Positions 40,351 through 48,709 of a DNA stretch of 64,000 nucleotides are shown in pieces (position 1 is the first letter of the stretch; every line of letters begins with the position of its first letter). Position numbers and translations under genes: made by a program. The notes beneath the pieces were generated by a model that was not told the DNA's origin, made no database searches, and saw only the letters and a list, made by a program, of their open reading frames with translations. The DNA is from Chitinophaga sancti (lineage in GTDB: Bacteria > Bacteroidota > Bacteroidia > Chitinophagales > Chitinophagaceae): positions 496,001 through 560,000 of the forward strand of contig NZ_CP139972.1 in the NCBI RefSeq assembly GCF_034424315.1, given 5' to 3'.

Positions 40351-41808
40351 ATGTTTATGTTAAGATCAATTATCCCGTCATTGGCCTTGATTTTCCAATG
40401 CACGGTTTCCACGGCTCAGGCAGTTTCAGGGGTGCAAAGTGTTCCTGAAGCACACAAAATTTCCACCGCCCGGATAGTTAAAACAACCCGCGGTTACATC
40501 AAAGGTATCGAAGAGCAGGGCATCTTCGTTTTTAAAGGAATTCCATATGCCAGCGCGGCGCGCTTCAAAGCACCAACACCCCGACCCGCCTGGAAAGACA
40601 CGCTTTCGTGTACGGAATTTGGACCTGTGGCACCGCAGTGGGACGGCAAAGTAGTGGGTGAGGAAGATTGCCTGCAACTGAACCTGTATACATCCGGTGT
40701 AAAGGGAAAGAAGCCGGTAGTGGTATGGGTGCATGGTGGAGGTATGACAGGCGGTACTGGTAAGTGGATGAACGGACATGCTTTTGCCGACCATGACAGT
40801 ATTATTACAATTACGATCAATTATCGCCTGGGTGCCCTGGGTTTCCTGTATATGGGTGATGTACCTGGATATGAGACGGCGCCTAATAATGCCGTGCTGG
40901 ACCTGGTTGCATCACTGCAATGGATCAGGGAGAACATCGCTGCCTTTGGGGGAGATCCTGACAGGGTCACTGTGATGGGAGAATCTGCGGGGGCAAAGCT
41001 GAGCAGTGTATTGCTGGTTGCGCCGGCTGCAAAAGGGAAGTATCAGCAACTGGTACTGGAAAGTGGTGGCGTGAATTGTATCAGGGATACTGCTACGGCC
41101 CAGGCGATCAGGAAACGTTTGATGGATACTTTGGGCATCCGTGATCCGAATGAATTTTTGCGCTTGCCTGTGAATGACATTATTGCTGCGCAGGCGAAGG
41201 TATTGAAAGGTGCATCCGGCACGAATTATTTCGGGCCGATGGCTGATAATAAGGTGGTGTATGGGGATGCGTATAACTGGTTGAAGAAACACCCGCTGAA
41301 GAATGTAAGGGTATTGCTGGGAAGTAATAAGGCGGAGGCTTTATTGTTTATGAATATAGATAGGCGATTGTATCATCCGGATGTGCAGGTGCTCCGGGAT
41401 TGGTTTGGAAAGAACGGAGACCTGGTGAAGATGCCGGCAGATACTGCAGGGATTATGCAGATGCTGAGCAGGATTATGTACCAGTTGCATACTTATAGAC
41501 TGGCAAATGTGCTGGGCGCGCAGAAAGCGAATGTCTGGCTGTATTCTTTTGAGCAGACGAGCCAGGGTAAACCGGCTACGCATGGGCAGGAGCTGGGGTA
41601 TATCTGGGGGAGTAAGCAGCCACTGGAGAATCCCGGATTAGAGCAGGTGATTCACAGGGATTGGGTGAATTTTATAAAAGGAAAGAACTTGTGGACGAAG
41701 TATGATGGGCGGAAACTGGGGATGATTTATGGGGAGCCTACCCGGGAGGAGCGGATCGCTGGTTGGGAGGATGTGAGTTTTCCGGCGATGGGTTTCCTGC
41801 TGGATTGA
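40351..41808 (+). CDS. Type-B carboxylesterase/lipase family protein
   Basis: From the ATG at 40351 the protein has 485 residues and a signal peptide (MFMLRSIIPSLALIFQCTVSTAQA). An open frame continues upstream into the VWA gene, but the signal shows the start is here. Family motifs: FVFKGIPYA near the N-terminus, EDCLQLNLYTSG, the oxyanion segment VVVWVHGGGMTGG, the nucleophile elbow VTVMGESAGAKLSS, and THGQELGYIWG with the catalytic His. It is an exported alpha/beta-hydrolase of the carboxylesterase type; the substrate is unknown. The 3' flank has a diverged copy of the gene end (about 41791-41828 compared with 41844-41881). Confidence 0.9.
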   Translation: MFMLRSIIPSLALIFQCTVSTAQAVSGVQSVPEAHKISTARIVKTTRGYIKGIEEQGIFVFKGIPYASAARFKAPTPRPAWKDTLSCTEFGPVAPQWDGKVVGEEDCLQLNLYTSGVKGKKPVVVWVHGGGMTGGTGKWMNGHAFADHDSIITITINYRLGALGFLYMGDVPGYETAPNNAVLDLVASLQWIRENIAAFGGDPDRVTVMGESAGAKLSSVLLVAPAAKGKYQQLVLESGGVNCIRDTATAQAIRKRLMDTLGIRDPNEFLRLPVNDIIAAQAKVLKGASGTNYFGPMADNKVVYGDAYNWLKKHPLKNVRVLLGSNKAEALLFMNIDRRLYHPDVQVLRDWFGKNGDLVKMPADTAGIMQMLSRIMYQLHTYRLANVLGAQKANVWLYSFEQTSQGKPATHGQELGYIWGSKQPLENPGLEQVIHRDWVNFIKGKNLWTKYDGRKLGMIYGEPTREERIAGWEDVSFPAMGFLLD

Positions 41809-41940
41809 TGAGTCATTCGGGGAATACCGGTTTAATTGGAATGAGTTTCTTGTTGGAAGGATGATCCATTCCGGGTATATTCCAACAATCACGGGAATGC
41901 TTTCCAGCCCGATGATTAACCATTTTTGTTTTAATTCAGT

Positions 41941-42651
41941 TTAGCCTGCAACAGGCTTTGGGCTGGACTGATGATCTAAAATAATTGCAGCTAACAGTTG
42001 CGCATTTACCAGTTCTGCCGGGTGTGGGGTATGGGGGAGCACTCCAAAACCTGCATCCGGCAGTAATTTGTACACCTGGATGGTCTCTTCAAAAGATACC
42101 ATGCGATCACGATCTCCTAATAACAGCAATACAGGGATACCGATGTTTTTAAAATCATCTGCCTGAAGCGGGTTTTGTTCACCCATGGCTATCATCATAT
42201 CCGCTGTTTTTTCCACTACCACTTTCCAGTCATTCGGCGCGTGCATTTTCTCTAAAGCATTTGCAAATGCAGGTACTTTTTGGACCATAACTGCCGGTTG
42301 CAGCATCTTTGATTCTTTCAATGCTGTGACAGGATCCCAGTGGAATTTTGTGCCGAGGGTAATAATGCTATCTACAAGTAAGGGTTGTGTAGCAGCCAGA
42401 TGCAAAGCAACATATCCACCCATGCTGGCACCGAAAATAGTGAGATGTTCCAGTTGGTGTGAGCGGATGTAATCGGCTACTGAGGCAGCGAAAAATTGAA
42501 TGGAGAAAGGAGCATCCGGTAATGGCTGACCAGCATGGCCGGGAAAGTCATACAGATGAATGGTGTAATGTTCAGACAATGCAGCGGCAATTGCCTTTAA
42601 CTGGAAGGATGCGCCGATGGCACCGTGGAGAAGGAGTAAGTGGGGCTTCAT
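41941..42651 (-). CDS. Alpha/beta-hydrolase
   Basis: The product from 42651 (236 residues) begins MKPHLLLLHGAIGASFQLKAIAAAL. It has the elbow LTIFGASMGGYVALHLAA (nucleophile Ser), VLLLLGDRDRMVS (acid Asp) and a late HTPHPAELV (His). The fold matches small cytosolic alpha/beta-hydrolases of the AB_hydrolase_1/6 type. In-frame residues upstream of the chosen ATG look non-coding (basic, no signal). The substrate is unknown. Confidence 0.85.
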   Translation of the reverse strand: MKPHLLLLHGAIGASFQLKAIAAALSEHYTIHLYDFPGHAGQPLPDAPFSIQFFAASVADYIRSHQLEHLTIFGASMGGYVALHLAATQPLLVDSIITLGTKFHWDPVTALKESKMLQPAVMVQKVPAFANALEKMHAPNDWKVVVEKTADMMIAMGEQNPLQADDFKNIGIPVLLLLGDRDRMVSFEETIQVYKLLPDAGFGVLPHTPHPAELVNAQLLAAIILDHQSSPKPVAG

Positions 42652-42845
42652 GCATGCAAAATAATGAAAAAAGATTGTTTTGTAAATTGAGGAGAGCAAA
42701 CGTTTTCTATTTATTATTTTTTGAACCGGCAATCAAAAGAAAAGGCCGAAATGCCTACCCAATAAGCACTCCAGCCTTCGCTATTTATCTGGTACACGAG
42801 ACTATTAATAATATTCAAAACCATTAATAGTGATTCACCAGGCTA

Positions 42846-42986
42846 TTAGTAGTGATGATAACCACCACCATGATAATGATGATGATGAGGAGGGCCATAA
42901 CCAGGGCCACGCTCCACTAAGCAGCTACTTAAGCTAATGGTGCCGATAAATAATGTTGCGATGATAAAATATTTAAACGTTTTCAT
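42846..42986 (-). CDS. 46-residue His-rich lipoprotein
   Basis: The minus strand encodes MKTFKYFIIATLFIGTISLS followed by SCLVERGPGYGPPHHHHYHGGGYHHY. The first part is a lipoprotein signal and the lipidation Cys lies in LSSC. The mature peptide is only about 25 residues, with eight His and many Gly/Pro/Tyr, a composition that suggests metal binding or a surface peptide (inference). A codon-by-codon check gives one clean frame from ATG (42984-42986) to TAA (42846-42848). It lies between convergent and divergent neighbours, with about 200 bp on each side without other genes. Confidence 0.7.
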   Translation of the reverse strand: MKTFKYFIIATLFIGTISLSSCLVERGPGYGPPHHHHYHGGGYHHY

Positions 42987-43181
42987 GATATTTAGGTTTG
43001 AATAAACTATGATCAATAAAGGTTGTTTAAGTTGGCGTCTGCAGGCGTTTTTTTAAACTTCTGATAGAGTAAATGAGAAAAGTGTGCCAGAGTGAAAAAT
43101 GGATTGTTATTTACTGTTAAAATCCCTGTAATCCGCTGTGGTACGCTGATCATTGTCATGGTTTAAACCCGCATTTTCTCC

Positions 43182-43189
43182 TACGTTTG
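43182..43189 (+). promoter_or_regulatory. -7 box giving a leaderless maturase mRNA
   Basis: TACGTTTG fits TAnnTTTG and is followed by TGTCT and then ATG-ATG at 43195. Transcription would start at about the first ATG, which rules out the in-frame ATG at 43153. Confidence 0.6.
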
Positions 43190-43194
43190 TGTCT

Positions 43195-44310
43195 ATGATG
43201 CAAATTCCTTTCAATTTAATGGCAAAACCTGCGGGTGCAACCTGCAACCTGCAATGTTCCTATTGTTATTACCTGGATAAGGGAACGCCTTATATGGATG
43301 ATACTGTGCTGGAAGCATACATCCGGAACTATATCAATGAGCAGGCCAGTCACCAGGTAGATTTTGTCTGGCAGGGTGGTGAGGCTACCCTTCAGGGAAT
43401 TCCATTTTTTAAGAAGGCATTGCAGTTGCAAAAGCAATATAGAAATGGGAAGGTGATTACAAATGCGTTTCAGACGAATGGCACCTTGTTGAATGATGAC
43501 TGGTGCCGGTTCTTCAGGGATAATAATTTCCTGGTCGGGATTTCTATCGATGGTCCGGCAGCATTGCATGATCCCTATCGGGTGAACAAAGGCGGTAAGG
43601 GCACCTTTAAGCAGGTGATGAGAGGATTGCAGTTATTACTAAAATACAGGGTGGAATTTAATACACTGACAGTGGTGCATGACCTGAATGCAAACCATCC
43701 CCTGGACGTGTACCGCTTTTTGAAAAGAGAGGGTAGTGAGTACATGCAATTCATTCCATTGGTGGGTAAGAAGGAAGCAGTGAATCCGCTGGCGTTTGGC
43801 CGCTTTATGATCGGAATTTTTGATGAGTGGGTGAAGCAGGATGTGGGGAAATATTTTGTGCCGGTATTTGATGCGGCGTTAGCAAATGAAGTGGGGGTAC
43901 CGGCAGGAAGTTGTGTATTCAATGATTATTGCGGACAATCGATTGTGATTGAGCATAACGGTGATGTATATGCCTGCGATCATTTTGTGGAGCCGCAGTA
44001 CAGAGTAGGAAATGTGTTGACGGGGAGTTTGCAGGAAATGATGCGTTCTGAAAAGCAGCAGAATTTTGGCTTAAATAAATTCAGGCTGTTGTCAGCATCC
44101 TGTGGCAAATGTGATGTTTATAAATATTGCCGGGGAGAATGCCCGAAGAACAGATTGCCGGATGGTCTGAATTATTTATGCGAGGGCTACGGTCTGTTCT
44201 TCAGGCATATCCGCCCATATCTGCAATTTATGGCCAATGAGCTGGCCCATAAGCGATCTCCGGCGAATGTGATGCACTACGCTTCGACAGGCTTTCCACC
44301 TCTGAACTGA
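43195..44310 (+). CDS. Anaerobic sulfatase maturase (radical SAM, SPASM)
   Basis: The 371-residue product from 43195 has C17-x3-C21-x2-C24 (ATCNLQCSYCYY), the radical-SAM iron-sulfur site. WQGGEATLQG follows, then the downstream Cys-rich SPASM domain: SCVFNDYCGQSIVIEHNGDVYACDHFVEP and SCGKCDVYKYCRGECPKNR. These match anaerobic sulfatase-maturating enzymes, which oxidise the active-site Cys or Ser of sulfatases to formylglycine. A Cys-type sulfatase is encoded at 27920-29623 in the same window, so it is a plausible client. The 3' end overlaps the convergent gene by 34 nt. Confidence 0.92.
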   Translation: MMQIPFNLMAKPAGATCNLQCSYCYYLDKGTPYMDDTVLEAYIRNYINEQASHQVDFVWQGGEATLQGIPFFKKALQLQKQYRNGKVITNAFQTNGTLLNDDWCRFFRDNNFLVGISIDGPAALHDPYRVNKGGKGTFKQVMRGLQLLLKYRVEFNTLTVVHDLNANHPLDVYRFLKREGSEYMQFIPLVGKKEAVNPLAFGRFMIGIFDEWVKQDVGKYFVPVFDAALANEVGVPAGSCVFNDYCGQSIVIEHNGDVYACDHFVEPQYRVGNVLTGSLQEMMRSEKQQNFGLNKFRLLSASCGKCDVYKYCRGECPKNRLPDGLNYLCEGYGLFFRHIRPYLQFMANELAHKRSPANVMHYASTGFPPLN

Positions 44311-44564
44311 GGAGGCAGCTGACTGATTTGATGGCTGATCGTTTCAGCAATAAGCCTGCCTTGTTCACTCAGACCTGAACCATCATAAGTAGGAGCACCC
44401 TCCTTATCTGAATCTGTCTGAATCATTTCAAATCCTGCCGGGATCTGATCACTGAAATGCTTGTTTGGAGTTACATGATAGACGATGGAATGATCGCGTT
44501 GTTCGAATTCCAGGTCCAACATGAACTGTTGTCCATCTAAGTTAATTGTGATTTGCCTGGTCAT
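44277..44564 (-). CDS. Small conserved-looking protein, unknown function
   Basis: The 95-residue product begins MTRQITINLDGQQFMLDLEFEQRDHSIVYHVTPN and has no signal or membrane segment. The regular beta-strand pattern suggests a small compact domain. No family is recognised. It overlaps the end of the maturase gene by 34 nt tail-to-tail. A longer start at 44603 is possible but adds a hydrophobic, unlikely N-terminus. Confidence 0.6.
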   Translation of the reverse strand: MTRQITINLDGQQFMLDLEFEQRDHSIVYHVTPNKHFSDQIPAGFEMIQTDSDKEGAPTYDGSGLSEQGRLIAETISHQISQLPPQFRGGKPVEA

Positions 44565-44732
44565 ATGTTTGAGTTTATAATTGTAAGGCAAAACACAGGC
44601 CATATGTCAGCAATTCCACAGCAGGAATAAGTCCTGTTTTTGTTTTCCCACATTTTTATTGAGGTGTAAGACGGATTACGCGCAAAAAGCCTAAAATTAT
44701 TGATAAACGATGCCCTGTTTGCGATTGGATGA

Positions 44733-44987
44733 GCCAGCGTCGGACGGGGAGGGGATGGGTACATAGTGACCAACCTGAACGATAGCGGCAGCGGGTTCCT
44801 GTGGGATGCAGTCAGTCAGCCGAACAGGATGGTTGTTTCTGAAGCAGGCGGCATCATTCATATCAGTTCCCGGATCGTGGTGTCACCAAACATCACCATA
44901 GCGGGGCAGACTGCCCCCGGAGATGGGGTAGTGGTGTATTTTATAGCGCATTTATGGAAAACCGTTTATTATTGCATCCGTCAATAA
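44733..44987 (+). pseudogene. Pectate-lyase relic
   Basis: The frame reads GRGGDGYIVTNLNDSGSG, then DAVSQPNRMVV, then ISSRIVVSPNITIAGQTAPGDGVVVY, the highly recognisable N-terminal part of secreted family-1 pectate lyases. It has a stop immediately upstream (44730-44732), no start and no downstream catalytic domain. It is a truncated fragment directly before the DUF4139 gene, 12 nt away. It is not expressed as an enzyme. Confidence 0.85.
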
Positions 44988-44999
44988 ACCGTCTTAAAT

Positions 45000-46802
45000 A
45001 TGAAACTTATTTTTCCGCTATGTTTAATGATTATCCTGCTGTCCAGTTTTACATATGTTAACAAGGACAGGATCGTAATTCCTGCGGTATTAAAATCTGC
45101 CATTGTGTACCGGTCCGGCGCAGAATTACATCACATGGCCAAAGCCAGCCTCGAAAAGGGGAATAATGATGTTGTTATTGAAGGTGTCAGTAATGATGTT
45201 GATCTTAACAGTCTTCAGTTTGGTTCCGATGGAGGAGTGACAGTAATGTCGGTGGAATTCGTCACCAACTATCTTAAGCCCGCTGTAAAACCGACGCTTG
45301 TAAAAAAGCTGGAGGACTCTGTTGAAATAGTGACCCGGGCACTTTCCAGGCTGCAGGTTATTCTGAAGACCGACAAGGATATGCTGGATCTCCTGAACGC
45401 CAATAAAGAGATCCGGGGCACTCAAACAGGCCTTAGTGTGGCGGAATTGGTGAAAATGATGGAATATTACAAAACAAAAACACTCGAACTGCAGAATGAG
45501 ATCACGGATTATAACGAACGCTCTGTCAAATTAGAGGAATTGATGGCTAAACTGAATGATCAATTGAATGAAGAGAAAAACAAGAATACTAAAACAACAG
45601 GAAACCTGATCCTACAGCTGTTTAGTCCTATGAGCGGCAGTTTTAATTTTACCATCTCATACATTACCAAAAACGCTTCATGGAATCCTTACTACGATCT
45701 TTTTGTGGAGTCTGTCAATAAGCCGGTACGATTGATTTACAGAGCTAAGGTTGCTCAGTCCACAGGGATCGATTGGCAACAGGTGAAATTGAGTCTTTCT
45801 ACATCTACACCAAACCAGCAAAATACAGCGCCTGTGTTTAATGGATGGTTCCTGGGATATATTAATCCTAAGGTTCAGATAAGGGGTTTTAGTTCTATGA
45901 CTAACTCACTAAGTGGAAATCTGGCACTTAACGAAGTGGTTGTTTCAGGTTACGGTTCCAAAAGCATGTACAAGCGTGAAGAGACCGAAGCCGAAGCTGC
46001 TCCGGTTTATATAGTAAATGGAAACATGATGAATAAGGCTGATTTTGAGAGGATAGCCCCGCAGTCAATTGCAGACATGAACGTATTAAAAGATGCTGCA
46101 GCTACCGCAATATACGGCAGCAGGGCCGCCAACGGAGCTATTGTTGTTAGACTTAAGGATAACATGAGTGATTATATATCCGTGGCGGATAATGAACTTA
46201 ATATGGTCTATAACATAGACCTGCCTTATGATATGGAGAGTAACGGTAAAGAGCAAAGCGTGCAGTTAAAAGAAAGCAGTGTGGCTTCAGTCTATAAGTT
46301 CTATGCAGCTCCCAAACTGGATAAAGAAGCCTACCTGCTGGCAGATATTGCCGATTGGGAACAGCTCAATCTTATTCCGGGAGAAGCCAATATCATTTTT
46401 GAAGGTACCTATGTAGGTAAAACAATGATAGACCCCAACAGCACAAAAGATACACTTACGCTTACGTTGGGCAGGGACAAAAGAGTGGTGGTTAAAAGAG
46501 ACAAACTGGTAGATGTTAGCAGCGTTAAATTCCTGGGATCCAACAAGAAGCAGGTGTTCAGTTATGAGATAACCGTGAAGAACAATAAGAAAGAAAAAAT
46601 CTCCATGCTGCTGAAGGATCAATACCCTTTGTCCACCAATAAAGACATAGAGGTGGAAGTGCTGGAAACCAGCGGGGCAGATGTAAATCAAGATCTCGGC
46701 ATCCTGAACTGGAATATAGAACTGGCGCCTGGAGAAAGTAAGAAGTATAAATTAAGTTATAGCGTTAAGTATCCTAAGGATAAAATGGTCAATGTAAACT
46801 GA
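45000..46802 (+). CDS. DUF4139/MuiA-like protein with embedded TonB-plug-like segment
   Basis: The 600-residue protein has a signal peptide and a DUF4140-like N-terminal domain (VIPAVLKSAIVYRSGAELHH). A coiled coil (about 130-200) and the DUF4139 domain follow, ending in KKYKLSYSVKYPKDKMVNVN. Within DUF4139, residues about 310-386 read LNEVVVSGYG, then PVYIVNG, then MNVLKDAAATAIYGSRAANG and AIVVRLKD: the plug-domain signature of SusC-like TonB receptors, without any barrel. The family is of unknown biochemical role (mucoidy inhibitor A). The insertion suggests contact with a TonB-type or outer-membrane partner (inference). Confidence 0.85.
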   Translation: MKLIFPLCLMIILLSSFTYVNKDRIVIPAVLKSAIVYRSGAELHHMAKASLEKGNNDVVIEGVSNDVDLNSLQFGSDGGVTVMSVEFVTNYLKPAVKPTLVKKLEDSVEIVTRALSRLQVILKTDKDMLDLLNANKEIRGTQTGLSVAELVKMMEYYKTKTLELQNEITDYNERSVKLEELMAKLNDQLNEEKNKNTKTTGNLILQLFSPMSGSFNFTISYITKNASWNPYYDLFVESVNKPVRLIYRAKVAQSTGIDWQQVKLSLSTSTPNQQNTAPVFNGWFLGYINPKVQIRGFSSMTNSLSGNLALNEVVVSGYGSKSMYKREETEAEAAPVYIVNGNMMNKADFERIAPQSIADMNVLKDAAATAIYGSRAANGAIVVRLKDNMSDYISVADNELNMVYNIDLPYDMESNGKEQSVQLKESSVASVYKFYAAPKLDKEAYLLADIADWEQLNLIPGEANIIFEGTYVGKTMIDPNSTKDTLTLTLGRDKRVVVKRDKLVDVSSVKFLGSNKKQVFSYEITVKNNKKEKISMLLKDQYPLSTNKDIEVEVLETSGADVNQDLGILNWNIELAPGESKKYKLSYSVKYPKDKMVNVN

Positions 46803-46961
46803 TGTTTAAAATAAAGGGGCTGGCCTTTGGGTCAGCCCAAAAAAATGGGAGATGTGACTGGGCTTCCACCTCTCTCGTACCCAGGCTTAGTCTGCACCTT
46901 TGAAGAAAATGAAAGTGGCAGCTGAAAACAAGGACCGAACTTCAAATCCATTGAAAGGTCA

Positions 46962-47099
46962 ATGAATCAAATTAGGGTATTTCCCAATCCTGCAGTTGCT
47001 ACGATCACTGTGTAGACAGGGTATGCCGCAGCTTGTCGCCCGGAACTGGTAAATATGGACGGAAAGATTGTAAGAAGCATCAATGGCATCTATTTTTAA
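46962..47099 (+). pseudogene. Type-A T9SS sorting-domain relic
   Basis: The frame reads NQIRVFPNPAVATITV, a TAG at 47013-47015, then TGYAAACRPELVNMDGKIVRSINGIYF and TAA. VFPNPA with NMDGKIV is the usual type-A C-terminal sorting domain, about 45 residues and internally broken. It lies just behind the DUF4139 gene. The gap 46803-46961 has a GGGCTG/CAGCCC hairpin (about 46814-46840) and nothing else I recognise. Confidence 0.75.
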
Positions 47100-47107
47100 G
47101 CTTCATC

Positions 47108-47971
47108 TCATGCCTTTTTCTTTTCAAAGTACTCCCATAGATATTTCGATACTTTTATGATCAGGGTAGAGGCTTCATTGTCGTCCGTCCAGCTCTGGTC
47201 TACAATATTCTTTGTACCGACATAGAATACATATTCCCCATGGGGCGCATTCACATATACGACTTCCGACCTGGAGGCGTCTATTGCGCCGGACTTATGC
47301 GCTGCCTGTACATATGGAGGTATCGCGGAAATTGCCCCTTCGTCATAATAAGGATGTGTCATCAGCCGGTACATCCTTTCTGAAGCTGCCTTACTGACCA
47401 CTTCTCCATTCCGGATCTTTAGCATCAGCGTGGCCATCTCCCGCGGCGTGGTCATTCCCCAGCCATAGATCTTCCAGATCTCCTGTCTGCCGGCTGTACG
47501 TGAATTCACCCTGGTTACCTGCATGCCATACTGCTCCATGAGCTGGTTAATGCGTTCTCCGCCGCCAGCCAAAGCCTGGTTCCAGAGCGAAGCTGTATTA
47601 TCACTGTAAGACATCATGAGAGCAAGCAGCACACTCAGTTCTGTTTCAGCACTATCCTTAAAATACTGCATGATACCGGAGCCTCCGTATCTGGCGCTAT
47701 CCCTGTACACGAGTGGCTGGTGGTATTGCAGTTCCCCTTTTTCGATCTTGTCAAATACCCCGACGAGTATGGGCACCTTAACGATACTGGCCGTAGGAAA
47801 GATACTATCCGCATTGATCTCCGCATAATGCCCCGTTTTCAGGTTGCGGACATAAATACCTACATCCCCCCGAAAACCGGAGATCACATCATGCAGGCCT
47901 TTTTCCAGTTTCTGATCATGTTGGGCAAAGGCGAAAGAAGGTATAAGCAGTAAGAGAAAAAGATACTTCAT
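47108..47971 (-). CDS. Beta-lactamase-fold serine hydrolase (class-A-like)
   Basis: The 287-residue protein has a signal peptide (MKYLFLLLLIPSFAFA), the active-site S62-I-V-K65 (PTASIVKVP), the SDN triad in MSYSDNTASLWN and HKSGA in place of the KTG box. The omega-loop ExxLN of true class A beta-lactamases is not evident; the sequence there is GRQEIWKIYGWGMTTPREMA. It is therefore a beta-lactamase-related periplasmic hydrolase whose beta-lactam activity is doubtful. The start is 18 nt downstream of the DUF2461 gene. Confidence 0.85.
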   Translation of the reverse strand: MKYLFLLLLIPSFAFAQHDQKLEKGLHDVISGFRGDVGIYVRNLKTGHYAEINADSIFPTASIVKVPILVGVFDKIEKGELQYHQPLVYRDSARYGGSGIMQYFKDSAETELSVLLALMMSYSDNTASLWNQALAGGGERINQLMEQYGMQVTRVNSRTAGRQEIWKIYGWGMTTPREMATLMLKIRNGEVVSKAASERMYRLMTHPYYDEGAISAIPPYVQAAHKSGAIDASRSEVVYVNAPHGEYVFYVGTKNIVDQSWTDDNEASTLIIKVSKYLWEYFEKKKA

Positions 47972-47989
47972 ATCGGTAAGATATGAAAT

Positions 47990-48679
47990 TTAAGCTCCAT
48001 TTCCATTTGAAGTTAGCACCTCGCTCATGTAATCAAAAAACGGGCGCATGGCTTTGAAGGTCTTATTCGCTTCTTCTATAAAGCTTGCTTCCAGTACCTC
48101 TTCATCTGTAAATCTCCTGATCAGCAGGTATTGTTTAAAGCGCAACAGGTCGATGGCTTCGTGATCTGCAGGATAGCCTTTGGGAGCTGTCTTTAACTGC
48201 TCGCCTTCCAGCTGACCGAATGTGGAGGTGAATAATTTGCTTTTAAGGATCTTTTGCAAAGGCGCAGGATCAAAACTGATATCATCCCGGATCAGTTTCA
48301 GATCGGCAGGAACGGGGCCGAAGAAGCCACCGGCTACAAGACTGTTGCCTTGTTCGATATGGAAATAATACCCACCTCTGCGTTGTTTGGTGGCGCGTTT
48401 GAAACTACCGCTCCAATGGGTTTTGTAAGGTGTTTTATCGTTTGAGAAGCGGGTATCCCTGTAAATGCGGTAAAGGCTCTTCTTGCCGGAAGGGGTTTCG
48501 ATCAGGTCGTGTGTATTGAGTTTAGCCAGCAGGGCTTCAGCAAAGTTCTCAATATGCTGCAGCTCCTGCTGATACACTGTTTTATTTTCATTGAACCATT
48601 CGCGGTTGTTGTTCTTCTTTAGTTTTTGGAGAAAGTCGAACCCGGATGCAGGTAAAATTACCTGTGATTGTTTTGCCAT
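47990..48679 (-). CDS. DUF2461-family protein
   Basis: The 229-residue protein has FDFLQKLKKNNNREWFNENK, the N-terminal NNxREWFxxNK signature of DUF2461, then YRIYRDTRFSNDKTPYKTHW and GGYYFHIEQGNSLVAGGFFGP, both diagnostic. The biochemical role of the family is unknown. It is followed 18 nt later by the beta-lactamase-fold gene, so the pair may share a transcript. Confidence 0.9.
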   Translation of the reverse strand: MAKQSQVILPASGFDFLQKLKKNNNREWFNENKTVYQQELQHIENFAEALLAKLNTHDLIETPSGKKSLYRIYRDTRFSNDKTPYKTHWSGSFKRATKQRRGGYYFHIEQGNSLVAGGFFGPVPADLKLIRDDISFDPAPLQKILKSKLFTSTFGQLEGEQLKTAPKGYPADHEAIDLLRFKQYLLIRRFTDEEVLEASFIEEANKTFKAMRPFFDYMSEVLTSNGNGA

Positions 48680-48698
48680 TGCGATGAATATTGAACGG

Positions 48699-48706
48699 CA
48701 AAGATA
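48699..48706 (-). promoter_or_regulatory. -7 box upstream of the DUF2461 gene
   Basis: On the minus strand TATCTTTG fits TAnnTTTG and lies 19 bases before the ATG. Its -33 region overlaps the 3' end of the TPR gene. Confidence 0.55.
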
Positions 48707-48709
48707 GGC

